Source of the DNA: Sulfurimonas paralvinellae
GTDB taxonomy: Bacteria > Campylobacterota > Campylobacteria > Campylobacterales > Sulfurimonadaceae
Direction: 5' to 3'
Length of the DNA stretch: 64,000 nucleotides
Assembly: GCF_014905135.1 (NCBI RefSeq)
Contig: NZ_CP041406.1
Location: forward strand, 744,001-808,000
Of the stretch, positions 16,721-25,243 are shown one piece after another. The position numbers and the translations under genes were made by a program. The notes beneath the pieces were generated by a model. The model saw only the letters and a program-made list of their open reading frames with translations. It was not told the DNA's origin and did not search any database. How positions within the stretch are numbered: position 1 is the stretch's first letter; each line of letters starts with the position of its first letter.

Positions 16721-18165
16721 AAGACAATAGCTTCATAAACATAAAGTTCGGCATCTTTACAGTGCTCAGGCGCTATACCCGCTTTTTCCACGCAGCAACT
16801 GTAAAAGAACTGTTCTTTATTCCATCCGAGATCTGTTGCAACCTGCGGTAGATAGGTTCCGTTTCTTCCACCGTAACTGACATAGATACCATGTTTTCCG
16901 ACAACGATATCATCAACGGAATTTACTCTGTGTCTTGGTGTCAGTACGGAGATCTCTATCTCTATATTACTCAGCTCCTCCGGTGTTACAGGCGAAAATC
17001 TGTTGTCATAGCGTGAAGCAGAGATCGCCATATCTATTATGACCTCATAAAGAGGTGCATTCGGCTCAAATCTGCCTATGCATCCGCGAAGCTGCCCCTG
17101 CTCTTTGAGCGTTACAAAAGTACCAAGATGTTTGCTAAGTTTTGGTGAGAGCTTGCTCGCATCCACACTTATGCGCTTATCATGTAGTACGGCTTCATAA
17201 AGAGCCAGTCTAGCCAACTCCTTGAGTTCTTTTTTTTCTTGATCGTTGAGTGTAAAAGTAGTTTCATTTTCATACATTCTTATTGCTCCATATCCAACAA
17301 CTCTGTTTTTATCTCCATATCCACGAGTCTGTGCAGAGTTTTTGTATTGTAAGATTTCATATCTGCAGTGCTTCTTTTTTGAAAGTTCTAACAGCAGTGT
17401 TATGGCTGTCCACCCACATGCAGAAGTCTGCAGATTGTTTATACCTAGGTGTGCGTTGTTCTTTATTGTATCAAGAAAAAGCTTAGGAGAATTTTTCGTG
17501 ATACTTTTGAGCGTGTGTTGATCAACAACGAGGGCATCTTTATAGTTTGGGTAATGGGAAAGATCAGAGCTTATGATAAAGAGATTATCTTTATCGTTAA
17601 AATAAGGCTTAAGAGCTTTTGCTGTCTGTTGAATGGTCTTTATATTCGAAGTTGCCAGTATGATAGGAATAATCTTGAAGTCATTTTTATAGATAAACTG
17701 TAAAAAAGGAAGCTGTACTTCAAGAGAATGTTCTTGTTGATGAGCCTCTTTTTTATAATGAAACAACTTCGGATATTTATGAAGCAGTTTTTTAACTAGA
17801 GAGTGATTGGTTTGAACAATACCCAAAAGTGTCTCATAGTTCTTTGGATTAATTGATACTCCATCGAAATTAATATAATGCGATGCACCGATAAGAAAGA
17901 TATTTTTATATTTTCTGTGGAGTGTTCTATATGCTGTGGCTGCAACATCGGCAGAAAAAATATACCCTGCGTGAGGTACTATAAGCGCTTTAATATCTTT
18001 TTTGGAAAATTCAGGGGCATTGGAGAAAGCGTTTTGTAGTTCTATACGGAGTGCTGTTTTGTCTGCAGGATAAAAACTACCGCATACGACACACTCACGA
18101 GTTGTTTCTCCAGCCAAAAGGCTGAAGAAAAGTAAAAAAGGAGAAAGGAGAAAAAGTGCTTTCAT
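16717..18165 (-). CDS. Secreted Memo-AMMECR1 fusion (AmmeMemoRadiSam proteins B and A)
   Basis: The product has 482 residues. After a signal peptide (MKALFLLSPFLLFFSLLAG) comes a Memo domain (about 25-290), with GSFYPADKTALRIEL, IVPHAGYIFSADVAATAYR and SSDLSHYPNYKDAL. Memo belongs to the class III extradiol dioxygenase fold. The C-terminal part (about 305-482) is an AMMECR1 domain, with LRGCIGRFEPNAPL and EIEISVLTPRHRV. In many bacteria these are separate proteins A and B of the AmmeMemoRadiSam set, together with a radical SAM enzyme; no such enzyme is in this window. The signal peptide implies an extracytoplasmic protein. The reaction is unknown. The ribosome site is inside a hairpin (see 18168-18194). 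Confidence 0.85.
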   Translation of the reverse strand: MKALFLLSPFLLFFSLLAGETTRECVVCGSFYPADKTALRIELQNAFSNAPEFSKKDIKALIVPHAGYIFSADVAATAYRTLHRKYKNIFLIGASHYINFDGVSINPKNYETLLGIVQTNHSLVKKLLHKYPKLFHYKKEAHQQEHSLEVQLPFLQFIYKNDFKIIPIILATSNIKTIQQTAKALKPYFNDKDNLFIISSDLSHYPNYKDALVVDQHTLKSITKNSPKLFLDTIKNNAHLGINNLQTSACGWTAITLLLELSKKKHCRYEILQYKNSAQTRGYGDKNRVVGYGAIRMYENETTFTLNDQEKKELKELARLALYEAVLHDKRISVDASKLSPKLSKHLGTFVTLKEQGQLRGCIGRFEPNAPLYEVIIDMAISASRYDNRFSPVTPEELSNIEIEISVLTPRHRVNSVDDIVVGKHGIYVSYGGRNGTYLPQVATDLGWNKEQFFYSCCVEKAGIAPEHCKDAELYVYEAIVF

Positions 18166-18167
18166 CT

Positions 18168-18194
18168 GTTTACCTTTTTTATTTGCAGGTAAAC
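18168..18194 (-). promoter_or_regulatory. Hairpin sequestering the ribosome site of the Memo-AMMECR1 gene
   Basis: On the minus strand GTTTACCT pairs with AGGTAAAC (8 bp, 11-base AT-rich loop). The right arm contains the AAGG Shine-Dalgarno, which lies 7 bases before the ATG at 18165. Folding would hide the ribosome site. Whether this is regulated is unknown. Confidence 0.4.
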
Positions 18195-18214
18195 AAATTA
18201 TACACTCTTGAAAA

Positions 18215-19228
18215 TTAATTTAAGTTCGGTTTTGGCGTTTCGTTCGTTGAAGCCGGAAGCATAGGCATCATCATATGTGGCTTTTTACCTGTTAATGAAC
18301 CCAAGAACGCTTCGATTGATTCAGCTTGCTTATCAGATATTTTTGTACCGAGCTGAATACGTCCCATCTCTTTTATAGCATCTTTTAAGTTCCAAATCAT
18401 ACCGTTATGAAAATATGGTGCTGTCTCAGTGATATTTCTTAGTGTCGGGACTTTTACCATACCGTTTGCATCCCCTTTGAAGTCACCTGTGCTCATATAT
18501 TTGTATGTACCTGTAACATTGAAAGCATTCATCTCACCACCAAGTGCTACGCCATTGTGACAAGATGCACAACCAACTTGTATGAACGTTTTCAAGCCCT
18601 CTTTTTGTTTTGGGGTCATTGCCTCTTTATTGCCATTTAAAAAAGCATCATAAGGAGCAGGAGTCACTAGTGTTCTCTCAAAAGTTGCAATAGTATCTGT
18701 GATCTTTTCAAATGTTATCTTTACATTGTCACCATATGCTTTTTTAAACTCTTTGACATACTCCGGCATAGATTTTACAACTTTTTCTATATGCTCTTTC
18801 GTTGCTGCCATTTCCGGGTGAGCCAGTGCCGGTCCTTGCGCTTGTTCTTCTAAGTCTTTTGCACGTCCATCCCAAAACTGAGAACCGAAAAATACGGCAT
18901 TGTAAACAGTAGGTGCATTTAGGTGGTGAGGATTATGTCTCCACATATGGCCAGTTGATGGACCAACACCGTCATCTCCACCTTCCATTAAATTATGACA
19001 AAAGTTACAAGAGATAAGTTCACTTCTTGAAAGACGAGGATCCATATAAAGTTTTTCTCCAAGTTTCACTTTTTCTTTTGTGATAGGGTTCTTAGGATTG
19101 TCTATCAACTTCAAAAGTTCTGTTTGTGATGCTGGAATCGGTTTTAGTCCTGCATTCTTTGCATCATCTATAAGTGAGCCTGCCATAAGTGAAGCAGCTG
19201 TCAGTGTGAGTGCTATCATTTTTTTCAT
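18215..19228 (-). CDS. Dihaem cytochrome c peroxidase
   Basis: This periplasmic enzyme reduces hydrogen peroxide with electrons from cytochrome c. The product has 337 residues with a signal peptide (MKKMIALTLTAASLMAG). There are two haem c motifs, CNFCH near residue 74 (low-potential haem) and CASCH near residue 216 (high-potential haem). Family motifs include LGEKLYMDPRLSRS, WDGRAKDLEEQAQGP and VPTLRNITETAPYFHNG. The length fits the bacterial CCP/MauG family. It has its own extended -10 promoter and lies after pdxA on the same strand. Confidence 0.93.
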   Translation of the reverse strand: MKKMIALTLTAASLMAGSLIDDAKNAGLKPIPASQTELLKLIDNPKNPITKEKVKLGEKLYMDPRLSRSELISCNFCHNLMEGGDDGVGPSTGHMWRHNPHHLNAPTVYNAVFFGSQFWDGRAKDLEEQAQGPALAHPEMAATKEHIEKVVKSMPEYVKEFKKAYGDNVKITFEKITDTIATFERTLVTPAPYDAFLNGNKEAMTPKQKEGLKTFIQVGCASCHNGVALGGEMNAFNVTGTYKYMSTGDFKGDANGMVKVPTLRNITETAPYFHNGMIWNLKDAIKEMGRIQLGTKISDKQAESIEAFLGSLTGKKPHMMMPMLPASTNETPKPNLN

Positions 19229-19273
19229 TTTATATTCCTTCTTTATAGATAATAAATATCTTTTATGAAAAGA

Positions 19274-19282
19274 AGTATAGCA
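19274..19282 (-). promoter_or_regulatory. Extended -10 promoter of the cytochrome c peroxidase gene
   Basis: On the minus strand the sequence reads TGCTATACT, a TGN-extended -10 box, 45 bases before the ATG at 19228. AAGGAA provides the ribosome site. This indicates that the peroxidase can be transcribed independently of pdxA. Confidence 0.5.
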
Positions 19283-19312
19283 GAAATAATCTTAAAGGAA
19301 AATAATTATCTT

Positions 19313-20233
19313 TTACTCTTGCATTAATTTTATAGCACTTGAGACTGCATTGATATAACTGAGTATGTTTGCTTTGTTCTTATATGCAATGTCAAAAGCA
19401 GTTCCGTGATCGACGGAAGTGCGGATGATTGGAAGATTGAGGGAGATATTGACACTCTCATCAAAGTAGAGTGCTTTGAGCGGTGCAAGACCCTGGTCGT
19501 GATACATAGCAACAAAATAGTTGTAGTTGTCTTTAAAGTAAGGAGCAAAAGCGACATCCGGAACGACCGGACCGACAAACTGCTTGAATCCTATCTCTTC
19601 ATTTGCGTTTTTGATAGCTTCTTTAATGATGAGCTCTTCATTGCCAAGTACACCGTTGTCTCCTGCGTGAGGATTGAGTCCGAGGACTGCTATCTGCGGT
19701 TTTTGTATGGAGTTATGCAGATCCATAAAGAACTCTTTTAACTTATCGTATTGAATGGAAGATGCCACATCTTTAAGCGGAATATGTTCGGTAAAAAGCG
19801 CTACGAACATTTGCGGACATCCCAGCATCATGATCGCTTCTTTGTTGAAATGTTTTCGAAGCAGGTCGGTATGCCCTTTATACTCAAGCCCTGCCATCAT
19901 CCATGCTTCTTTATGAATAGGCAGGGTGACGACAGCGTCGGCTCTCTTTTCTTCGCACAGTTTTACAGCTGCCATAAAAGAGTCGTAAGAGTATCTGCCG
20001 CTCTCTTTTGTCGTTTTTCCCGGTTCAATGGTCAAGCTTCCTGCAACTTTGTGAAGTTGGAAATCTTTTGGCAGTTCACACTTCAGAAGTCTGCAGGCCT
20101 GCGTGAGTATCTCTTTATTGATACAATAAATCGGATGACAGAGTTTACTTATCTCTGTGTGTGCTTTGAGTGCTATCTCAATGCCGACACCATTGAGGTC
20201 ACCTACAGAAACAGCTATAGTGGGTTTTTTCAT
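19313..20233 (-). CDS. pdxA: 4-hydroxythreonine-4-phosphate dehydrogenase
   Basis: PdxA oxidises 4-phosphohydroxy-L-threonine in DXP-dependent vitamin B6 synthesis; its product is condensed by PdxJ. The 306-residue product starts TIAVSVGDLNGVGIEIALKA. Metal-binding histidines are visible in KGHTDLLRKHF, the GLNPHAGDNG motif and MYHDQGLAPLKAL, with TSVDHGTAFDIAYK near the end. The start ATG overlaps the pdxJ stop (ATGA), so the two are translationally coupled. Confidence 0.95.
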   Translation of the reverse strand: MKKPTIAVSVGDLNGVGIEIALKAHTEISKLCHPIYCINKEILTQACRLLKCELPKDFQLHKVAGSLTIEPGKTTKESGRYSYDSFMAAVKLCEEKRADAVVTLPIHKEAWMMAGLEYKGHTDLLRKHFNKEAIMMLGCPQMFVALFTEHIPLKDVASSIQYDKLKEFFMDLHNSIQKPQIAVLGLNPHAGDNGVLGNEELIIKEAIKNANEEIGFKQFVGPVVPDVAFAPYFKDNYNYFVAMYHDQGLAPLKALYFDESVNISLNLPIIRTSVDHGTAFDIAYKNKANILSYINAVSSAIKLMQE

Positions 20234-21021
20234 CGCGAGGTCAGCTTTTTCATCTCTTTAACGGCATCCCCAAGACCTGTAAAAACGGAACGGGCAATGA
20301 TACTTTGACCGATATTGAGCTCTGTAATGGCATCGATATTCATAATCTCACTGACATTATGGTAGTTTAGTCCATGACCTGCTGCTACTTCAAGACCGAT
20401 CTTTTTAGCATGGAGTGCGGCTGTTTTGATCTCGTTCAAAGATTTTTCAAGACGTACTTCAAGCTCATTTCTTGGAAGATCAAGCTCTGTTACAGCGTGG
20501 TTGGAGTAGGGAAGGTTTGAGTGCAGCATCGCAAAGAGATTGGAGTAGAGTCCGGTATGAAGCTCTACCATCTCAGCTCCTAACTCTTTTGACCTATCCA
20601 TTGCTTCTATGGTCGGATCGACAAATAAAGAGACGGGAATAAGTGAATCATGAAGCTGTTCTATGGCATATTTGATCTCATCTTCAAATCGCACAACATC
20701 GAGACCGCCTTCTGTTGTCACTTCTTCTCTTTTTTCCGGAACAAGCGTTGCACGATGCGGTCTCATTGTAGAGACGATGTCAAGTATCTCTTTGTTTATG
20801 GAACATTCAAGATTGACCGGCACTTTTGAGTGCATTAAGATATTTTTAACATCACTGTCTTGAATATGACGTCTGTCCTCACGCAGGTGAATGGTTATCT
20901 GGTCCGCTCCGTTTTCACAGGCTGTGTAGAGTGCCTGCAATATATCCGGATCATTAACGCGTCGAGCCTCACGCAGAACAGCGACATGGTCGATATTTAT
21001 CCCTAGAGTCATTTTATTCAT
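20230..21021 (-). CDS. pdxJ: Pyridoxine 5'-phosphate synthase
   Basis: PdxJ forms pyridoxine 5'-phosphate from deoxyxylulose phosphate and the PdxA product. The protein has 263 residues from the ATG at 21021, which has AAAGGGGAAAA immediately upstream; a TTG one codon earlier is less likely. It is a TIM barrel with LGINIDHVAVLREARR at the N-terminus, DQITIHLREDRRHIQDSD, VELHTGLYS and AAGHGLNYHNV. It is upstream of and overlaps pdxA. Confidence 0.95.
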   Translation of the reverse strand: MNKMTLGINIDHVAVLREARRVNDPDILQALYTACENGADQITIHLREDRRHIQDSDVKNILMHSKVPVNLECSINKEILDIVSTMRPHRATLVPEKREEVTTEGGLDVVRFEDEIKYAIEQLHDSLIPVSLFVDPTIEAMDRSKELGAEMVELHTGLYSNLFAMLHSNLPYSNHAVTELDLPRNELEVRLEKSLNEIKTAALHAKKIGLEVAAGHGLNYHNVSEIMNIDAITELNIGQSIIARSVFTGLGDAVKEMKKLTSR

Positions 21022-21036
21022 CAATTTTCCCCTTTA

Positions 21037-21732
21037 TTATTTGACCGAGTTGTAAAACTCTAGATATTTCTCTTCAAGATTTTCATAAGATATGATATCC
21101 CCTGCATAAACCTCTATCGTAAAAGGTTTTTCATAGGGTGCATTTTTAAAGGCTTCTTCATTTTTACCTTTGATGTAAATGGGAACGATATCGAGATTGT
21201 TCGCTTTTGCTATCTTTGCGGCACCGCTTTGAAATTTCTGAATACCTTCACCTTTATAACGCTCGCCTTCAGGAAAGATATAGAGATTCATATCATCTAC
21301 TTTTGAGAAAACCTTTTTGATGGTTTTAAAGAAGTTGATAAGTCCGCGTTTGTTTTCAAGATCGACACTGATACAGCCGCTATACTCAAAAAATCTGCCG
21401 TAGATGGGATCATCAAAAAGTTCCTGTTTAGCTATCCATGTACCGTTTTTATCATGGGCATAAAAGATGTTTTCCATAACGATGATATCAAGAAGAGAAC
21501 GGTGATTGATGGCATAGAGCACTTTGTCTTTTTTTGGAATCTCTCCGATGAGTTTGACTTTGATGTTGAGAAATTCAAGTACTTTATTGGAGTATTCGCC
21601 TCTTGCGCGTGAAAGTTCTTTATAGCCGTATTTTAGAGTAATAAAAGGGTGGAAGTAGATCTTTTTGAAGACTTTGATGTACTTGGCACCAAGCTCTATC
21701 ATAAATATATATTTGCCTAAGTCTTTGAACAT
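21037..21732 (-). CDS. plsC: 1-acyl-sn-glycerol-3-phosphate acyltransferase
   Basis: The enzyme transfers an acyl chain to lysophosphatidic acid to make phosphatidic acid. The 231-residue product has the catalytic NHxxxxD motif (NHRSLLD), the FPEG motif (IFPEGERYKGEG) and the following PIYIKG segment. The N-terminal region is only moderately hydrophobic, consistent with membrane association. It lies 15 bases upstream of pdxJ on the minus strand and may be in the same operon. Confidence 0.85.
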   Translation of the reverse strand: MFKDLGKYIFMIELGAKYIKVFKKIYFHPFITLKYGYKELSRARGEYSNKVLEFLNIKVKLIGEIPKKDKVLYAINHRSLLDIIVMENIFYAHDKNGTWIAKQELFDDPIYGRFFEYSGCISVDLENKRGLINFFKTIKKVFSKVDDMNLYIFPEGERYKGEGIQKFQSGAAKIAKANNLDIVPIYIKGKNEEAFKNAPYEKPFTIEVYAGDIISYENLEEKYLEFYNSVK

Positions 21733-21782
21733 AAAAACCTCTCTATTTTAAAGAGAAAATTATATCCAAAGAAATGTAATAT

Positions 21783-22631
21783 TTAACTTTTAGTCTTTTT
21801 AAGCGTCATCTCCGTCTCCATGATGCGAATCTCATCATCTGCATGAATACGGATATTGTCATCGGCTTTGAGTTTTTTCTTCTCTATCTTATCGGGATAA
21901 TCAAAATGGTTAAGAATATGTTTGATGGTATTTATACGCGCTTTTTTCTTATCATCTGAACGAATGATTGTCCATGGCGAATACTCTGTATTGGAAGCGA
22001 GCAGCATTGAGTATTTTGCTATGGTGTACTTATCCCAAAGACCTTGTGATTTTTCATCGACAGGAGAGAGCTTATACTGTTTGAGCGGATCGGTTCGCCT
22101 TTTCTCAAAACGTCTTTTTTGTTCATCTTTTGATACAGAAAAATAAAATTTAAAAATTTGTATGTCAGAATTGATCAGCATCTTTTCAAATTCAGGAACT
22201 TCATGTAAGAACTCTTTATGCTCTTCTTGCGTACAAAAACCCATGACCGGCTCAACACCTGCACGGTTATACCAGCTTCTGTCAAAGAGCACTATCTCTC
22301 CTGCTGCAGGAAGATGCTGTACATAACGTTGAAAGTACCACTGTGTCTTTTCGACTTCACTCGGCTTGTCAAGCGCAACGACACGGGCACCACGAGGATT
22401 GAGATGTTCTGTGATACGTTTGATAGTACCGCCTTTTCCGGCAGCATCACGTCCTTCAAAGATCATAAGCACTTTTTTACCTGTCTCTTTGATATAGTTT
22501 TGCATCTTCAGTAGTTCTATCTGCAGACGCTTCAACTCATTTTCATAGGCTATCGTCTCTTTCTTTTTCCAGACAGCGATTCTGTCACCTTTTACATGTT
22601 TTATATTTTTTTCTTTTTTTGTTGTGCTCAT
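21783..22631 (-). CDS. ppk2: Polyphosphate kinase 2
   Basis: The enzyme transfers phosphate between polyphosphate and nucleotides. The 282-residue product has Walker A EGRDAAGKGG, then RITEHLNPRGARVVALDKPS, Walker B DRSWYNRAGVEPVMGFC, and the lid module with RRFEKRRTDPLKQYKLSPVD. This is the single-domain (class I) form. The AMP/ADP specificity cannot be decided by eye. It lies 39 bases downstream of the cytoplasmic DUF255 gene and 50 bases upstream of plsC on the same strand. Confidence 0.9.
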   Translation of the reverse strand: MSTTKKEKNIKHVKGDRIAVWKKKETIAYENELKRLQIELLKMQNYIKETGKKVLMIFEGRDAAGKGGTIKRITEHLNPRGARVVALDKPSEVEKTQWYFQRYVQHLPAAGEIVLFDRSWYNRAGVEPVMGFCTQEEHKEFLHEVPEFEKMLINSDIQIFKFYFSVSKDEQKRRFEKRRTDPLKQYKLSPVDEKSQGLWDKYTIAKYSMLLASNTEYSPWTIIRSDDKKKARINTIKHILNHFDYPDKIEKKKLKADDNIRIHADDEIRIMETEMTLKKTKS

Positions 22632-22670
22632 TGATTATTTCCTTCTATAACCATTATAAACCTTGAAAGA

Positions 22671-24605
22671 TTAAAAAGAGTTTGTAATGAGTTCATTGAG
22701 CTTTTTTACATCATCTGTGTTGGCAAAACAGCTTGTTTTTCCACAGACCATGAACTCTTCGCTGCCGTCAGCTTTGTAAAGTGTGAACGGATAGCGTATC
22801 TGAGCGAGTTCATAAAGATTTTGCTGTAGATTCTCCCGTGAACTCTTAATGACTCTGTCTCCTTTAAGATAACGAATAGACTGAGTGAGCATATATGGGT
22901 AGTAGATAGGACGACGGCCTAGATCGTATGAGTTGTACTCCATCGTTTTAAAAGCGAAATGGGCATATTTGTCATCTTCGAGCAGTGTTGCAAGTGTTAA
23001 CAAAGTATCGACCATTATAGAGACCGAAGATGTATAGGTGTTGTCTGTTGTTTCGGCTTTAACACTGAACTCTCCGTCACTAAAGTTCCAAAGTCCCTTG
23101 TCGTAAAATCTCTCTAGTGCTTTGTTTACAAGTTTATGCGCTTGTATGAGATAAAGTTCATCTTGTGTGTATTTGTAAGCGCTCAGCAGAGCCTGTGATA
23201 AGAAAGCATAATCTTCTAAGAAGGCTTCTATCTTTGGCTCTTTATGTATCAGTGTCGTATGGTAAAGTATATCCTCTTTGAACATAGTACGGAGTAAGGC
23301 ATCGAGTGATCTTTTTGCCATATCGTGGTATTTGTTATCGACGGCACCGAGTTTAAAGAGTGCATTTATCAGCATTGCCGACCATGATGTCTGCACTTTT
23401 TTGTCTATAAAAGGGTATTCTCTCTGTGAACGAAGTTTTTGTAAGATGATTTTGACATCCGCGAACCACTCCGGAACTTCTTTTTCAAAACGAACGACAC
23501 TCTTTCCATGTTCAAAGTTTCCATGCGGTGTTATATCCATCGCAAGACACATTTTCTGTGCATCATTATATCCTGCTTCTTCTAATGCTGTATAGACTTC
23601 ATCGTAGCTGTAGACAAAGTATGTCCCCTCAGCACCTTCGCTGTCTGCATCACTCGCAGAGTAGAAGAGGTCATCTTTACTCATATAGTTATACCAAAAG
23701 TCTGCTATCTCACGTGCAGTCTGCAGATAACTCTCATTGCCATAACTCAGATAAGCGTCTGTATAGATGCCGCATAGCAGCCCATTGTCATAGAGCATCT
23801 TTTCAAAGTGTGGAATAAGCCAGCGTTCATCGACACTGTATCGGCAAAATCCGCCGTCGACGAGATCGTACATGCCGCCTTTTTTCATCTCATCAAGTGT
23901 ATGTGTAACCATTACTTCAGCAGCTTTGTCTTTGTAGATCCTGTCAATGGTCATGAGAGCCTGCAGTGTACTTGCGTGAGGGAATTTCGGTTTTTGCGAG
24001 AAGCCGCCGTTACGCGTGTCGTAGTTATTTTTTGCCTGCGTGAGAAAAGGTTTATAAAACTCCTCTTTGAGTACCGTCGCTTCTTTTGGGTGTTCGGGTT
24101 TTTTTATGAAGTTCTCGATCTCATCGGCATTTTCTAAGAGTTTCGAATCGCGCTGGGCCACTTTTTTTGCAATGAGCTGCGTGAGCTCTTTAAAGCCCAT
24201 TCCTTCTATGCTTCCCTGTTGTGATTCAGGCGGAATGTACGTTCCTGCATAAAAGGGTTTGTTCTCCGGTGTACAAAAGATACTTGTCGGCCATCCTCCG
24301 GGACGCTGGTTTAAAAGCATATAGACTTCCTGATAATATTTGTCAATATCCGGACGTTCTTCACGATCAACTTTGATGGAGATAAAACTTTCATTGAGTA
24401 TCTCGGCACACTCTTGGTTTTCAAAGACCGTCTCTTCCATAACATGACACCAGTGGCACGAGGAGTAACCGATACTGATAAAAATGGCTTTATTCTCTTT
24501 TTTTGCTTTTATAAAAGCTTCATCACACCAAGGCCACCAATCGACAGGGTTGTCTTTGTGCTGTCTGAGGTAAGGGGAATCTTCTTGTGCTAATCTATTT
24601 GGCAT
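22671..24605 (-). CDS. Cytoplasmic DUF255 / YyaL-type thioredoxin-fold protein
   Basis: The protein has 644 residues. It has no signal peptide and begins [30 protein letters not shown] carries the CxxC of the thioredoxin-like domain, and [11 protein letters not shown] and [13 protein letters not shown] match the (alpha/alpha) toroid part. It corresponds region by region to the secreted paralogue at 980-2950. Three CTCACGCA-type octamers lie in it (23973, 24037, 24178). Function of the family is not established. A TACAAT box at 24623-24628 may drive it and the downstream ppk2. Confidence 0.88.
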   Translation of the reverse strand: MPNRLAQEDSPYLRQHKDNPVDWWPWCDEAFIKAKKENKAIFISIGYSSCHWCHVMEETVFENQECAEILNESFISIKVDREERPDIDKYYQEVYMLLNQRPGGWPTSIFCTPENKPFYAGTYIPPESQQGSIEGMGFKELTQLIAKKVAQRDSKLLENADEIENFIKKPEHPKEATVLKEEFYKPFLTQAKNNYDTRNGGFSQKPKFPHASTLQALMTIDRIYKDKAAEVMVTHTLDEMKKGGMYDLVDGGFCRYSVDERWLIPHFEKMLYDNGLLCGIYTDAYLSYGNESYLQTAREIADFWYNYMSKDDLFYSASDADSEGAEGTYFVYSYDEVYTALEEAGYNDAQKMCLAMDITPHGNFEHGKSVVRFEKEVPEWFADVKIILQKLRSQREYPFIDKKVQTSWSAMLINALFKLGAVDNKYHDMAKRSLDALLRTMFKEDILYHTTLIHKEPKIEAFLEDYAFLSQALLSAYKYTQDELYLIQAHKLVNKALERFYDKGLWNFSDGEFSVKAETTDNTYTSSVSIMVDTLLTLATLLEDDKYAHFAFKTMEYNSYDLGRRPIYYPYMLTQSIRYLKGDRVIKSSRENLQQNLYELAQIRYPFTLYKADGSEEFMVCGKTSCFANTDDVKKLNELITNSF

Positions 24606-24739
24606 AGTGTATCTCTTTTTTAATTGTAGGATATGAAAAAAGCACTAATAGTATCCTTAATTAAAACGAATGCAGGATATATTTAGTATTTATTAAAAAG
24701 ATGCTATTATTGTTTAAAATTATGAAAGAGTATGAGCAT

Positions 24740-25243
24740 ATGAAAAAAATATATATAGCCGGTCCGGATGTTTTTGAACCAAATTCAATTGAAATAGGGG
24801 AAAAACTGGTTGCTATGTGTAGAGCATACGGCTTTGAAGGGCTTTATCCTCTGGATAATGTCGTTGATTTTTCTCAATCGAAGCACAAGATAGCCGAAGA
24901 TATTTTCATTGCAAACAGAGCTATGATCCAAGATACCGATATCGTCATCGCAAATCTCAATCCTTTTCGCGGTAAAGAGGCAGACAGCGGGACGGTATGG
25001 GAGTGCGGTTATGCCTATGGTCTTGGCAAAGAGGTTTATGGTTATATGGCGGATACAAAGGATTATAAAGAACTCTTCACTGCTGATGAGAAGCAGCATA
25101 TCAATGGAAATGATTATGATACAGAGGGACGTTTAATAGAAGACTTTGCCTATCCGCTTAATCTGATGATAGCCTGTTCTGTCAAAGAGTTAGTATGTGG
25201 TTCTTTTGAAGATGTTCTCAAAAAAGTAGCGGCAAAACAGTAA
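24740..25243 (+). CDS. Nucleoside 2-deoxyribosyltransferase
   Basis: The protein has 167 residues from the ATG at 24740, where the family alignment begins with KKIYIAGPDVFEPNS. In-frame ATGs at 24701 and 24722 are possible but would add an unconserved tail. The family exchanges the base on 2'-deoxyribonucleosides or hydrolyses it. The catalytic glutamate lies in DSGTVWECGYAYGLGKEVYGY, and the substrate-binding Asp/Asn in DTDIVIANLNPFRG. The stop codon shares one base with the ATG of the sensor kinase (TAATG). That coupling is unexpected functionally. Confidence 0.85.
   Translation: MKKIYIAGPDVFEPNSIEIGEKLVAMCRAYGFEGLYPLDNVVDFSQSKHKIAEDIFIANRAMIQDTDIVIANLNPFRGKEADSGTVWECGYAYGLGKEVYGYMADTKDYKELFTADEKQHINGNDYDTEGRLIEDFAYPLNLMIACSVKELVCGSFEDVLKKVAAKQ

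Noticed and set aside
19751-20308. A 185-codon open frame on the plus strand opposite pdxA and pdxJ
   Set aside because: Both pdxA and pdxJ have complete family motifs on the minus strand; the plus-strand product has no recognisable motif and no ribosome site.
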